Assembly: GCA_947631405.1 (NCBI GenBank)
Contig: CANRLC010000005.1
Location: forward strand, 1-64,000
Source: an uncultured Clostridia bacterium
GTDB taxonomy: Bacteria > Bacillota > Clostridia > Christensenellales > Aristaeellaceae
Direction: 5' to 3'
Length of the DNA: 64,000 nucleotides
Shown here: positions 35,084 through 42,975 of the stretch, piece by piece
Layout: each line of letters begins with the position of its first letter
Position numbering within the stretch: position 1 is the first letter of the stretch
Made by a program: the position numbers and the translations under genes
The notes under the pieces: generated by a model
Seen by the model: only the letters and a program-made list of their open reading frames with translations
The model's database searches: none
Told to the model about the DNA's origin: nothing

Positions 35084-35403
35084 TCCCCGAAAAACTGAAT
35101 CATTCTCCCGGCGAGTTCCGCCTCCGCGAAGCTCAAAAAAGCGACGAGGCTTTTTAAGGTTAGCCGAAATCGCATGGATTTACTGCGTTTTCGCGTGTTT
35201 CTTATGTTTGCATAGTTTTGGGGCTGCCACACTAACCTTTTCGTTGGCTTGACAGCCTCTTCTTTATTGCTCCCCCGTAAAACCCACGCGCTCTTCCCGC
35301 TTTTCACAGGAGCACTGAACTGTTAAAATAAAAATGCGAAAGCACGCAAAAAGCGCCCCTTTTTTACGTCTAATCAACAGATCGGCAGAAAGGAGGCTCT
35401 GAA
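35084..35403. other. IS right end and leader of the ECF sigma gene
   Basis: Includes the IS 3' end to about 35249 and then about 150 bases of mixed composition. A TAAAAT at 35324 could be a -10 box but has no convincing -35. AAAGGAGG lies just before the next start. No gene seen. Confidence 0.4.
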
Positions 35404-35919
35404 ATGGACACGGACAAAGACCCGGCTGGCGACCGGGAGGAACGGGTGAGCCGCCTCATCGGAGACTATAAAATGGAGCTGCTGCGCCTGTGCTTCATCT
35501 ATTTGGGCGACGTCTCCCTTGCGGAGGACGCGGTGCAGGAGACGTTCATCAAGGCGTACAAAGGGATTCGAGCCTTTCGCGGGGAGAGCAAAGAGCGGAC
35601 GTGGCTCTACCGCATCGCGATCAACGTCTGCAAGGACATGAGGCGCAAACCGTGGTTCCGCATGATTCGCCGGGAGGTGAATCTGGACGACCTTCAAGTC
35701 GTCGCCCAGCCGCAGGAGGTGCCGCCGTCCGCGTTGCTCGGCGCGATCTTGCATCTGCCGCGCAAGGACAGGGAGATCATCCTGATGTACTACTACGAGG
35801 ACATGAAGCTCGCCGAGATCGCCGCGGCGATCGGCGTGTCGTCCGCGACGGTCTGCAGGCGTTTGGACAGGGCGAGACGCCTGCTCAAGGATCTGTTGGA
35901 AGGGCAGGGACTTTTATGA
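35404..35919 (+). CDS. ECF-type RNA polymerase sigma factor
   Basis: A 171-aa sigma-70 family protein of the extracytoplasmic function type. Region 2 is visible around LGDVSLAEDAVQETFIKAYK and RTWLYRIAINVCKDMRR; region 4 holds the helix-turn-helix LAEIAAAIGVSSATVCRRLDR. AAAGGAGG lies before ATG 35404. It overlaps a membrane-anchored gene by ATGA, the usual sigma/anti-sigma arrangement. It directs RNA polymerase to an unknown, probably small regulon. Confidence 0.88.
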   Translation: MDTDKDPAGDREERVSRLIGDYKMELLRLCFIYLGDVSLAEDAVQETFIKAYKGIRAFRGESKERTWLYRIAINVCKDMRRKPWFRMIRREVNLDDLQVVAQPQEVPPSALLGAILHLPRKDREIILMYYYEDMKLAEIAAAIGVSSATVCRRLDRARRLLKDLLEGQGLL

Positions 35920-36722
35920 GAAAGAACAAAGCCTTGCAAAAGAACGATTCTTTGGAATGCGACGCCGCGCTGAAGAGGATCACACGCCGGGAGCTGGACG
36001 CGGCGTTTTCGTTTCTTGAAGATAGCCCCTTTTTGGAGGAGGACATCCTCGCGCGCGCCAAAGGGGAGCAGGCGACGAGGAGGAGGTTCCCCGCCGCGTT
36101 TGTGCTGGCGCTCGTCTCCGTTCTGGCGGCGGTCGCCGCGCTGGCCGTGGTTCTGGTCATCGTGACCCTCGGCGAAATCGGGATGGATGCGCTGATTGAC
36201 CGCGAATATTTGGTCGCCGCATCGTCGGCCGATCAGCAGCAATACCAGATCAGAGGAAACGTCGTCAAAAGCAATATCGTCGCAGAGGGTCAGGCGGAGG
36301 GCGCGCAAGGCGACGCGATTCTTGACGACGTCGCCTTTGAAGACCTCCCGGGCATTCTGGGCTTTGATCCCCCTTATCCCCATTGGCTGCCCGATGGCTG
36401 GACGCCTGAAGAATTCAGCGCTACGGTGTCGCGGTTTTTGTCGAATGTCGATATGCTCTATCACCATCCCGAACAACAGATCCTGCTTCGGTACACGATC
36501 ATGCGCTATTCCGATGTCGAAGCGGCCTCGCTGGGCATCGAGCAGGATAAAACCGGCGTCACTCGCCGGTGGGGCGACGCGTCGGTATACCTGACGACGA
36601 ATTACGACAGCCGGATCGCCGTTTGGATGGACGGCAGCGTCTGTTACACGCTTTCCGGCCCGCTCTCCGAGGAGCAGATGCGCGCGATCTTTGAATCGAT
36701 CAGAACGGACGAAGCGCCATAA
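35916..36722 (+). CDS. Membrane-anchored anti-sigma-like protein with DUF4367-like domain
   Basis: A 268-aa protein. Residues 1-60 are cytoplasmic and charged, one membrane helix lies at about 62-85, and the rest is outside. The extracellular part carries a WLPDGW motif followed by QQILLRYTIMRYSD and a final SEEQMRAIFESI, as in DUF4367 proteins. It is translationally coupled to the ECF sigma gene and probably holds it at the membrane until an envelope signal arrives. No zinc-binding HxxxCxxC motif is seen. Confidence 0.65.
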   Translation: MRKNKALQKNDSLECDAALKRITRRELDAAFSFLEDSPFLEEDILARAKGEQATRRRFPAAFVLALVSVLAAVAALAVVLVIVTLGEIGMDALIDREYLVAASSADQQQYQIRGNVVKSNIVAEGQAEGAQGDAILDDVAFEDLPGILGFDPPYPHWLPDGWTPEEFSATVSRFLSNVDMLYHHPEQQILLRYTIMRYSDVEAASLGIEQDKTGVTRRWGDASVYLTTNYDSRIAVWMDGSVCYTLSGPLSEEQMRAIFESIRTDEAP

Positions 36723-36815
36723 AGACGGGCCGTGATGCGGTTCCCGAAGCCCTTTTCGGCGAGTGGCGGGGAAAAAAGATCAATCCCCGCCTTGGCGGGC
36801 TAGGGCAGATCAATG

Positions 36816-36849
36816 AAGCTGCTTTGCAATCGCGCAAGGCAGCTTTTTT
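36816..36849 (+). terminator. Rho-independent terminator
   Basis: AAGCTGCTTTGC pairs with GCAAGGCAGCTT (one wobble pair), followed by T6. It ends the ECF sigma operon. Confidence 0.8.
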
Positions 36850-36863
36850 GCGATGCCTCTTCT

Positions 36864-36990
36864 AAACCGAACCCCCGCACCCAGTGCTAATAGGGAGAGA
36901 AAGGAGGCGAAAGGCAGAGAGGCGAGGGAAGCGCCAAACCGACCCCCGCACCCAGCGCTAATAGAGAGAGAAAGGAGGCGAAAGACGGAG
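36864..36990 (+). repeat. Two direct repeats of about 55 bp
   Basis: AAACCGA(A)CCCCCGCACCCAG begins both copies (about 36864-36919 and 36936-36990), each continuing through GCTAATAG and GAGAGAAAGGAGGCGAAAG. A few point differences separate them. Open frames on both strands across this block are repeat translations and are not called. The rest to 37139 holds the leader of the next gene. Confidence 0.65.
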
Positions 36991-37139
36991 ATGGGAAGGA
37001 ACGCCCGCCCCGAGTTTGACGCGGCTTGCGGCGCGCATAGGGACAAGCTGCGCGCGGCACGGGAGAGAGAATTAAAGGGGGCCGGAGTTGACTTCCATTC
37101 ATTGGTGTGAGATAACTAAAAAGAAATGGAGGAGATGGC

Positions 37140-37448
37140 GTGAATCAAAAACAAAAGCAACTATTAGGAGCAGTGCCTTCTTCGGATGTACTCGAAAAGT
37201 TTTCATTTATGTATAGAAAGTGTGCTATGCACCCGGCCCCACTTACATGCTGGTTAGCCGTTCCGGAATTTGTGTCCGAACTCGAAAAACTCAATTCAAA
37301 AAAGATTAGCATCACAAATGAAACGATTTTACCAATCATGCAGGAAGTGTATCCCATAGTGAAGGACAGCGAAAGCATGAATCGGAATTGGAAAAGCAGC
37401 CTCAAAAGCGGTATTAACCAAGTTTTGAGGGCTGTCAATCCGAATTAG
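37140..37448 (+). CDS. Hypothetical protein
   Basis: A 102-aa protein from GTG 37140, with ATGGAGGAG about 9 bases upstream. It starts MNQKQKQLLGAVPSSDVLEK and has no membrane segment or recognised motif; the C-terminal half looks helical and basic. It is clearly more AT-rich than its surroundings, suggesting recent acquisition. Confidence 0.5.
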   Translation: MNQKQKQLLGAVPSSDVLEKFSFMYRKCAMHPAPLTCWLAVPEFVSELEKLNSKKISITNETILPIMQEVYPIVKDSESMNRNWKSSLKSGINQVLRAVNPN

Positions 37449-37589
37449 TAGTATCAATTCCGCACTTGTTCAAGTGCCGCGCATGGCTAAAAGGATTTGC
37501 CATACTGTTCTCAAATCAAACGATCGAACCATTCTGTCATTGGGGTATTGCGGGCGAGCATAAGCGGAATAACGCAACTTTTTACGATC

Positions 37590-37875
37590 AGCCCGCCTGG
37601 GATCGCTTCGCTTCCGGGCTGCTTTCAGAAATCGCTTCGCGATTGGGGTACGTTGGGGCTACCGATCCGGGGAACTCACATAGTCGTGAGCTTCGCTCAC
37701 TTCTTGTGATTCCCCGCGTTCCACCTGCCTGCATCCGCCACTGGCGGCGGCAGGCTTCAGCGCCAAATCCTGTCTGGGGACATTGTCCCCAGACCCCATC
37801 CTGTGCCTTGCGGCACATAAAGATTCTATCTGAGAAAAGTATTAGTTTCGGGCATCGCCCGGTTTTAAGAAGGAG
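37590..37875 (+). repeat. Chain of short perfect hairpins (non-coding)
   Basis: Successive inverted repeats include AATCGC/GCGATT, GTGAGC/GCTCAC inside a GGGGAA...TTCCCC outer stem, GCCTGC/GCAGGC with an inner CCGCCA/TGGCGG, GTCTGGGGAC/GTCCCCAGAC, GTGCC/GGCAC and GGGC/GCCC. Loops are mostly 3-4 bases. No believable gene covers 37449-37883. Confidence 0.6.
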
Positions 37876-37883
37876 GAAAGGAA

Positions 37884-38246
37884 ATGGAAGACTTGGAATT
37901 TGTGGCGCAGCTTGGGGCGGCGTATGAGCGGCTTCTGAGATTGCGCAGCGACGCGCATTACACCGTCAACAAGCCGCAGATGGAGAAGCTGGTCAAGTGC
38001 ATCGGCTTTTTCGACGAGCTGGCGAAGGAAACCGGCGGCGAGGTTTTGGAGCCTGCGCTCGATCCGCGAGAGGAAAGCGGCGACGTCATCGCGCGGTTCC
38101 CCATCGTCGATCTTCACGGGGACAGGGTTTCGAGGTTCGCGGAGATCTTCGGGTATTGTTCCGCCGTCGGCATCGACCCGACGGACGACAACCGCGTGGA
38201 AATCTCCTGTACGATCCCAGACGTGTTTGTCCCGCTCGCGAACTGA
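37884..38246 (+). CDS. Hypothetical protein
   Basis: A 120-aa soluble protein starting MEDLEFVAQLGAAYERLLRL, with a strong AAGAAGGAGGAAAG site. The first 50 residues look helical; the rest is acidic with FPIVDLHGDRVSRF and ends in a short beta-like region. No family recognised. It is followed after 88 bases by a small membrane protein. Confidence 0.55.
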   Translation: MEDLEFVAQLGAAYERLLRLRSDAHYTVNKPQMEKLVKCIGFFDELAKETGGEVLEPALDPREESGDVIARFPIVDLHGDRVSRFAEIFGYCSAVGIDPTDDNRVEISCTIPDVFVPLAN

Positions 38247-38334
38247 CGGCCCGCCCCTCTATGCGCGCGCTTTCTCATCCGTGCATAAGCGCGCGGATGA
38301 AAGGCGCAAAGATAACGGACGGCAGGTGACGTTC

Positions 38335-38814
38335 ATGGATATTGTTTGGGCGTTTCTCTTTCTCTATTTCTTCTTCAGGCTGTGGTGCGACCATCGCAGG
38401 GACGTTTTGATGATGAAGGAGCGCGGCGAATATCGATCGTTTTTCGATAAGCTTTGCGATCCGGATGAACGAAACGCGATGATTCTTACGGTCATCGCGC
38501 TCGGCGTATGGATTTTCGGATTCTATTTGACCTCGACGCGAAGCAGCGCGCTGCGCATCGTTGGCCTGTGCATCGCATTCTTCCCCTTTGTCGCGCCGCT
38601 CGTCGCGTTCGCGGTCGCATCCCTCTATGAACGGTGGCTCGTCTCCAGAAACCGCCCCAATTCAGATGCAGAGCATACGCCGGAACAACTGGACGACCCG
38701 AAGGACGCGCCGAGCGGCGGCGACAAGAGTTGCGCGACGCCCGCCCCGGAGCGGAAATACCGCAGGATACAGGCCATGCAGCGGGATGAAAACGACGAGC
38801 GCCAGACCTTTTGA
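38335..38814 (+). CDS. Hypothetical small membrane protein
   Basis: A 159-aa protein starting at ATG 38335 with GGCAGGTGA 6 bases upstream; the frame is open further 5' without a good site. It has an N-terminal hydrophobic segment (about 3-17) and two more at about 50-68 and 75-97, then a polar tail rich in Asp, Pro and Lys. No family recognised. A strong bidirectional hairpin follows. Confidence 0.5.
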   Translation: MDIVWAFLFLYFFFRLWCDHRRDVLMMKERGEYRSFFDKLCDPDERNAMILTVIALGVWIFGFYLTSTRSSALRIVGLCIAFFPFVAPLVAFAVASLYERWLVSRNRPNSDAEHTPEQLDDPKDAPSGGDKSCATPAPERKYRRIQAMQRDENDERQTF

Positions 38815-38825
38815 AGAACGCAAAG

Positions 38826-38873
38826 AAAAGGGGCGGCCAAGCTAGCGAAAAGGTTCGCGTGGCCGCCCCTTTA
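38826..38873. terminator. Bidirectional terminator
   Basis: AAAAGGGGCGGCCA and TGGCCGCCCCTTT form a long stem between two converging genes, with A and T runs on the two sides, so it can work for both strands. Confidence 0.8.
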
Positions 38874-38908
38874 CAATGCGCTCTCCGCCCGCTGCAACGC
38901 CGGCTCCT

Positions 38909-41431
38909 TTACGCCCGCTCCATCTCCCGGCTCAAATACCGCCCCGTGGCGCTCTCCTCGCATGCGCAGATCTCCTGCGGCGTGCCTGCGGCGACGATGC
39001 GTCCGCCCTCGTCGCCGCCGCCCGGCCCCATGTCCACCACATAATCGGCGTTTTGAATGACGTCGAGGTCGTGCTCGATCACGATCACCGTCGCGCCGCT
39101 GTCCGTCAGGCGGCGGAAGACGCGCAGCAGCGTCTCGACGTCCAGCGGGTGCAATCCGATGGTCGGCTCGTCGAAGACGAAGACCGATCCGCTCTGGCCG
39201 CGCCCCATCTCGCTGGCGAGCTTGAGCCGCTGCGCCTCGCCGCCGGAGAGGCTGGGCGTCTCCTCGCCGAGGGTCAGGTAGCCCAGCCCCAGATCGCGGA
39301 GCACCTGCAACCGCCGCACGACCAGCGGCAGATCGGCGCAGGCGTCCATCGCCTCGTCGATGCTCATGTCCATCAGCTCCGGCAGGCTGCGCGCCGGGCC
39401 GCCGCGCTTGGACGCCCTGCGGATCAGCCCCGCATCGCGGCCGTAGCGCGAGCCGCCGCAGTCGGGGCAGGGGATGTCCACGTCCGGCAGGAACTGCACG
39501 TCGAGGCTGATGATGCCCGTGCCGTCGCAGGTCGGGCAGCGCAGCGCGCCCGTGTTGTAGGAGAAGTCCCCGGCCTTGCAGCCGCGAGCGCGCGCGTCCG
39601 GCGTGCGCGCGTAGACCTTGCGCAGCTCGTCGTGTACGTCGGCATAGGTGGCGACCGTCGAGCGGACGTTGATCCCGATGGGCGTCGCGTCGATCAGCTT
39701 CACCTGCGTGACGCCCTCCGCGGAAATCGCCGTCACATGCTCCGGCAGCCTGCCGCCGCCAACGAGCGCCTCGAGCGCGGGCACGAGGCTCTCCAGCACC
39801 ATCGTCGTTTTGCCGGAGCCGGATACCCCGGTCACGGCGATCAGCCGCCCGCGGGGCAGCTCGACCGCGAGCGGCCTCACCGTGTGGATCGCCTTCGTCT
39901 CCATCCGGATGCGCCCGAGCGCGAACATCTCCTCCCGCGGGACGCGCTCGCCCACGCGGATGACCGACGCGCCCGTCAAAAAGCCGCCGATGCGCGAGGC
40001 GGGGTCGCGCACGACGTCGTCAAGCGGCCCCTGCGCGATGATCGTGCCGCCGCCCGCGCCCGCCTGCGGCCCCAGCTCGATCAGGTAATCCGCCTCGCGC
40101 AGGATGTGCGTGTCGTGATCGACGAGCACGACCGTGTTGCCGTCGCCCATCAGGTCGCGCATCACGCCGCGCAGGCCCTCGATGTTCGACGGGTGCAGGC
40201 CGATGGACGGCTCGTCCAGCACATAGAGCACGCCCGTCGTGCGGTTGCGCACCGCGCGGGCGAGCTGCATGCGCTGGCGCTCCCCGGTGGATAGCGTGGA
40301 CGCGGCGCGGTCGAGCGTGAGATAGGACAGGCCCAGCTCCGTCAGCCGCAGCGCGGCGTCGTGGAAGGACTCGCAGATGCTGCGCGCCATCGGGCGCATC
40401 GCCTCGGGCAGAGAGCCGGGCACGCCGTCCACCCAGCGCGTCAGCTCCGCGAGGGAGAGCTTGCACACGTCCGCCAGCGAGACGCCCCGCAGCCTCGGCG
40501 CGCGCGCGGCGTCGCTCAGGCGCGTGCCGCCGCAGTCGGGGCAGACGCCCTGCCGCAGGAACTTTTCCACGCGCTTCATGCCCTTTTCGTCCTTGACCTT
40601 GGAGAGCGCGTTTTCCACGGTGTAGGTGGCGTTAAAGTAGGTGAAGTCCATATCCCCGGCCGCGCCGCTGGTCTTGTTCTGGTAGATGATGCGCTTCTTG
40701 ACCGCCGGGCCGTGGAAGACGATGTCGCGCTCCTCGGGGGTCAGCTCGCAAAAGGGCACGTCGGTGCGCACGCCCATCTCGCGGGCGATGTCCTTCATCA
40801 GCGACCACATCAGCGTCTGCCACGGGGCGACCGCGCCCTCGTCGATGGAGAGCGACTCGTCCGGCACGAGCATGCTCTCGTCCACGGTGCGCACGACGCC
40901 GGTGCCCTCGCAGCGCTTGCACGCCCCTTGGCTGTTGAAGGCCAGCTCCTCCGCGCCGGGCGCGAAGAAGGTTTCGCCGCACTCGGGGCAGGTGAGCGGC
41001 AGCCCCGCCGCGACGTCCAGCGTCGGCGGGACATAGTGCCCGTTCGGGCAGCGGTGGCTGGCCAGCCGCGAGAACAGCAGCCGCAGGCTGTTGAGCAGCT
41101 CGGTGCCCGTGCCGAACGTGCTGCGGATGCCCGGCACGCCGGGGCGCTGGCGCAGCGCGAGCGCCGCCGGGACGTAGAGCACCTCGTCCACCTGCGCGCG
41201 CTCGGCCTGCGTCATGCGCCTGCGCGTATAGGTGGACAGCGACTCCAGATACCGCCGCGACCCCTCGGCGTAGAGGATGCCGAGCGCCAGCGAGGATTTG
41301 CCGGAGCCGGAGACGCCCGCGATGGCGACGACCTTGTGCAGCGGGACGTCCACGTCGATGTTCTTGAGATTGTGTACCCGACCGCCCCGAACCTCGATCC
41401 TGTCCGGGACGGCGTAGCGCCGCTCGCTCAT
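38909..41431 (-). CDS. UvrA-like ABC ATPase (UvrA paralogue)
   Basis: An 840-aa protein with two UvrA-type ABC cassettes: Walker A GVSGSGKSSL near residue 40 and GVSGSGKTTM in the second half, and signature motifs TLSTGERQRMQLARAV and SLSGGEAQRLKLASEM. Zinc motifs (CPECGE, CPTCDGTG and CPDCGG) are present. It is about 100 residues shorter than housekeeping UvrA, and no uvrB or uvrC is nearby. This suggests the UvrA2 or drug-tolerance type rather than the excision-repair subunit. The start is near the well-conserved RIEVRGGRVHNLKNID. Confidence 0.8.
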   Translation of the reverse strand: MSERRYAVPDRIEVRGGRVHNLKNIDVDVPLHKVVAIAGVSGSGKSSLALGILYAEGSRRYLESLSTYTRRRMTQAERAQVDEVLYVPAALALRQRPGVPGIRSTFGTGTELLNSLRLLFSRLASHRCPNGHYVPPTLDVAAGLPLTCPECGETFFAPGAEELAFNSQGACKRCEGTGVVRTVDESMLVPDESLSIDEGAVAPWQTLMWSLMKDIAREMGVRTDVPFCELTPEERDIVFHGPAVKKRIIYQNKTSGAAGDMDFTYFNATYTVENALSKVKDEKGMKRVEKFLRQGVCPDCGGTRLSDAARAPRLRGVSLADVCKLSLAELTRWVDGVPGSLPEAMRPMARSICESFHDAALRLTELGLSYLTLDRAASTLSTGERQRMQLARAVRNRTTGVLYVLDEPSIGLHPSNIEGLRGVMRDLMGDGNTVVLVDHDTHILREADYLIELGPQAGAGGGTIIAQGPLDDVVRDPASRIGGFLTGASVIRVGERVPREEMFALGRIRMETKAIHTVRPLAVELPRGRLIAVTGVSGSGKTTMVLESLVPALEALVGGGRLPEHVTAISAEGVTQVKLIDATPIGINVRSTVATYADVHDELRKVYARTPDARARGCKAGDFSYNTGALRCPTCDGTGIISLDVQFLPDVDIPCPDCGGSRYGRDAGLIRRASKRGGPARSLPELMDMSIDEAMDACADLPLVVRRLQVLRDLGLGYLTLGEETPSLSGGEAQRLKLASEMGRGQSGSVFVFDEPTIGLHPLDVETLLRVFRRLTDSGATVIVIEHDLDVIQNADYVVDMGPGGGDEGGRIVAAGTPQEICACEESATGRYLSREMERA

Positions 41432-41468
41432 AGCCTTACCTCCCGCGCGCCGGTTTGCGGGGCGCGCA

Positions 41469-41563
41469 CAGCTTGCTTAAAACCTGTTTCCCACATCAAA
41501 ATCCATAAAGGATCGTCTTTTCTCCCCCTCTGGGGGGGGAGAAAAGGCTTCTTTGACAGACTG
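41469..41563 (+). repeat. Small MITE-like repeat element between duplicated hairpins (copy 2)
   Basis: A 95-bp element starting CAGCTTGC and ending TTGACAGACTG. The core CTTTTCTCCCCC pairs with GGGGGGAGAAAAG. It shares the right half with 29414-29547. The flanks are GCGCGCC-GGTTTGCGG-GGCGCGC on the left and the same stem with one loop change on the right. Confidence 0.6.
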
Positions 41564-41742
41564 CGCGCCGGTTTGCGCGGCGCGCTCCTTCTATTATAGC
41601 GAGCCGGGCGGGGAAATCAAGCGGTCTGCGCAAGTTCCCTAAGGCGTAACCGCGGCAAAAGCGTCTCCTTCGGGGCAGGAGTTTTTCCCCGGCGCGTGGA
41701 ATTGTAGACCCAGCGCAAAGCGCGCGAAAGGAGGAACGCCCC

Positions 41743-42867
41743 ATGAGCGAAACGCAATTTGCGCCCAAGCTGGGCTTCGGCCTGATGCGGCTGCCCAAGC
41801 GCGGGCTGCTGACGGACGTCGGGCAATTCAAGGAGATGGTCGATCTCTTCTTGGCGGCGGGCTTTACCTATTTTGACACCGCCTACGTCTACCCCGGCTC
41901 GGAGGAGGCGACGCGCAAGGCGCTGGTGGAGCGCCACCCGCGCGAAAAATACACGCTGGCGACCAAGCTCAACGCGATGATCGCGCCGAGCGAGAAGGCG
42001 GCGAAAAAGCAGCTGGAGACAAGCCTTGCGCGCACCGGGGCCGGGTATTTTGACTATTACCTGCTCCACGCGCTGATGCAGAACAACGTGAAAAAGTACG
42101 ACCGCCTGCGCCTGTGGGAGTTCGCGCAGGAACAGAAGGCCAAGGGCGTCATCCGCCGCGCGGGCTTCTCCTTCCACGCCGGGCCGGAGCTGCTTGACGA
42201 CCTGCTCACCCGCCACCCGGAGGCGGACTTCGTGCAGCTGCAAATCAACTACGCGGACTGGGAAAACCCGTCCGTGACCTCTCGCGCCAATTACGAGGTC
42301 GCGCGGCGGCACGGCAAGCCCGTCGTCGTCATGGAGCCGGTCAAGGGCGGCGCGCTCGCCTCGCCGCCCAAGGAGGTCGAGGCGCTCCTCAAGGCCGAGC
42401 GGCCGGAAATGTCCTGCGCGTCGTGGGCCATCCGCTTCGCGGCGTCGCTGCCGGGCGTGCTCTGCGTGCTTTCCGGCATGTCCAGCGTCGCGCAGATGCA
42501 GGATAACCTCTCCTACATGCGCGATTTTAAGCCCCTCGGCGAGCGCGAGCAGGAGATCATCCGGCAGGCGCAGCGGCTGATGGGGCGCTCTGCGACCATC
42601 CCGTGTACGGCCTGCCGCTACTGCGTGGAGGGCTGCCCCAAGGGGATCCCCATCCCGGAGATCTTCGCGGCGATGAACCGCCGCCTCGGCAACGGCCAGA
42701 TGGAGGAGGCCGCCGAGGCGTATGCGCGCGCTGCGGGCGAGGGACATCGCGCCTGCGACTGCATCGGCTGCGGCCAGTGCGAGCGCGCCTGCCCGCAGCA
42801 TCTGCCCGTCACAAAGCATCTTGCGCAGGGCGCGAAGATGTTTGGCGATCCCCCGCGCGGCGCGTGA
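41743..42867 (+). CDS. Aldo/keto reductase with C-terminal ferredoxin domain
   Basis: A 374-aa protein. Residues 1 to about 270 are an AKR barrel with FDTAYVYPGSEE, LATKLNA and YYLLHAL motifs that hold the catalytic Asp, Tyr, Lys and His. The C-terminus has a bacterial ferredoxin-like pair, CTACRYCVEGCP and CIGCGQCERACP, for two [4Fe-4S] clusters. This architecture is common in anaerobes and probably couples NAD(P)H to ferredoxin. AAAGGAGG precedes ATG. It stands alone. Confidence 0.88.
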   Translation: MSETQFAPKLGFGLMRLPKRGLLTDVGQFKEMVDLFLAAGFTYFDTAYVYPGSEEATRKALVERHPREKYTLATKLNAMIAPSEKAAKKQLETSLARTGAGYFDYYLLHALMQNNVKKYDRLRLWEFAQEQKAKGVIRRAGFSFHAGPELLDDLLTRHPEADFVQLQINYADWENPSVTSRANYEVARRHGKPVVVMEPVKGGALASPPKEVEALLKAERPEMSCASWAIRFAASLPGVLCVLSGMSSVAQMQDNLSYMRDFKPLGEREQEIIRQAQRLMGRSATIPCTACRYCVEGCPKGIPIPEIFAAMNRRLGNGQMEEAAEAYARAAGEGHRACDCIGCGQCERACPQHLPVTKHLAQGAKMFGDPPRGA

Positions 42868-42885
42868 GGGCGGAGCGACTTTCAG

Positions 42886-42914
42886 TTGACAGAACGCGCC
42901 GTCCATTGTACAAT
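42886..42914 (+). promoter_or_regulatory. Sigma-A promoter of the second polysaccharide locus
   Basis: TTGACA (42886-42891) and TACAAT (42909-42914), 17-bp spacer, about 60 bases before the first start. Confidence 0.8.
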
Positions 42915-42975
42915 GACAATGATAAGCATTTTTGCAGACGGCATCTTGTGATACGCCTTGGGCGAAGGAGCGCGC

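Larger units (their letters stand above)
33865..35249 (+). mobile_element. Degenerate IS1182-type insertion sequence
   Basis: Imperfect inverted ends GACTGTCAAGCCAA (from 33865) and, on the other strand, GGCTGTCAAGCCAA (ending about 35249) enclose two transposase fragments. The left and right halves match the ends of an IS1182-family transposase, but the central catalytic part is missing. No clear target duplication was found. It sits between the M19 peptidase and the ECF sigma gene. Confidence 0.7.

Noticed and set aside
36810-37110. Overlapping frames on both strands in the direct repeats
   Set aside because: The peptides repeat with the DNA repeat and both strands are open because of composition.
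37466-37927. Plus-strand frame of 153 codons across the hairpin chain
   Set aside because: The sequence is a chain of inverted repeats, the protein has no motif and its end overlaps a better gene in another frame.
38876-41599. Long plus-strand frames opposite the UvrA-like gene
   Set aside because: Arg/Ala/His-rich shadows without motifs; the minus strand carries the ABC motifs.
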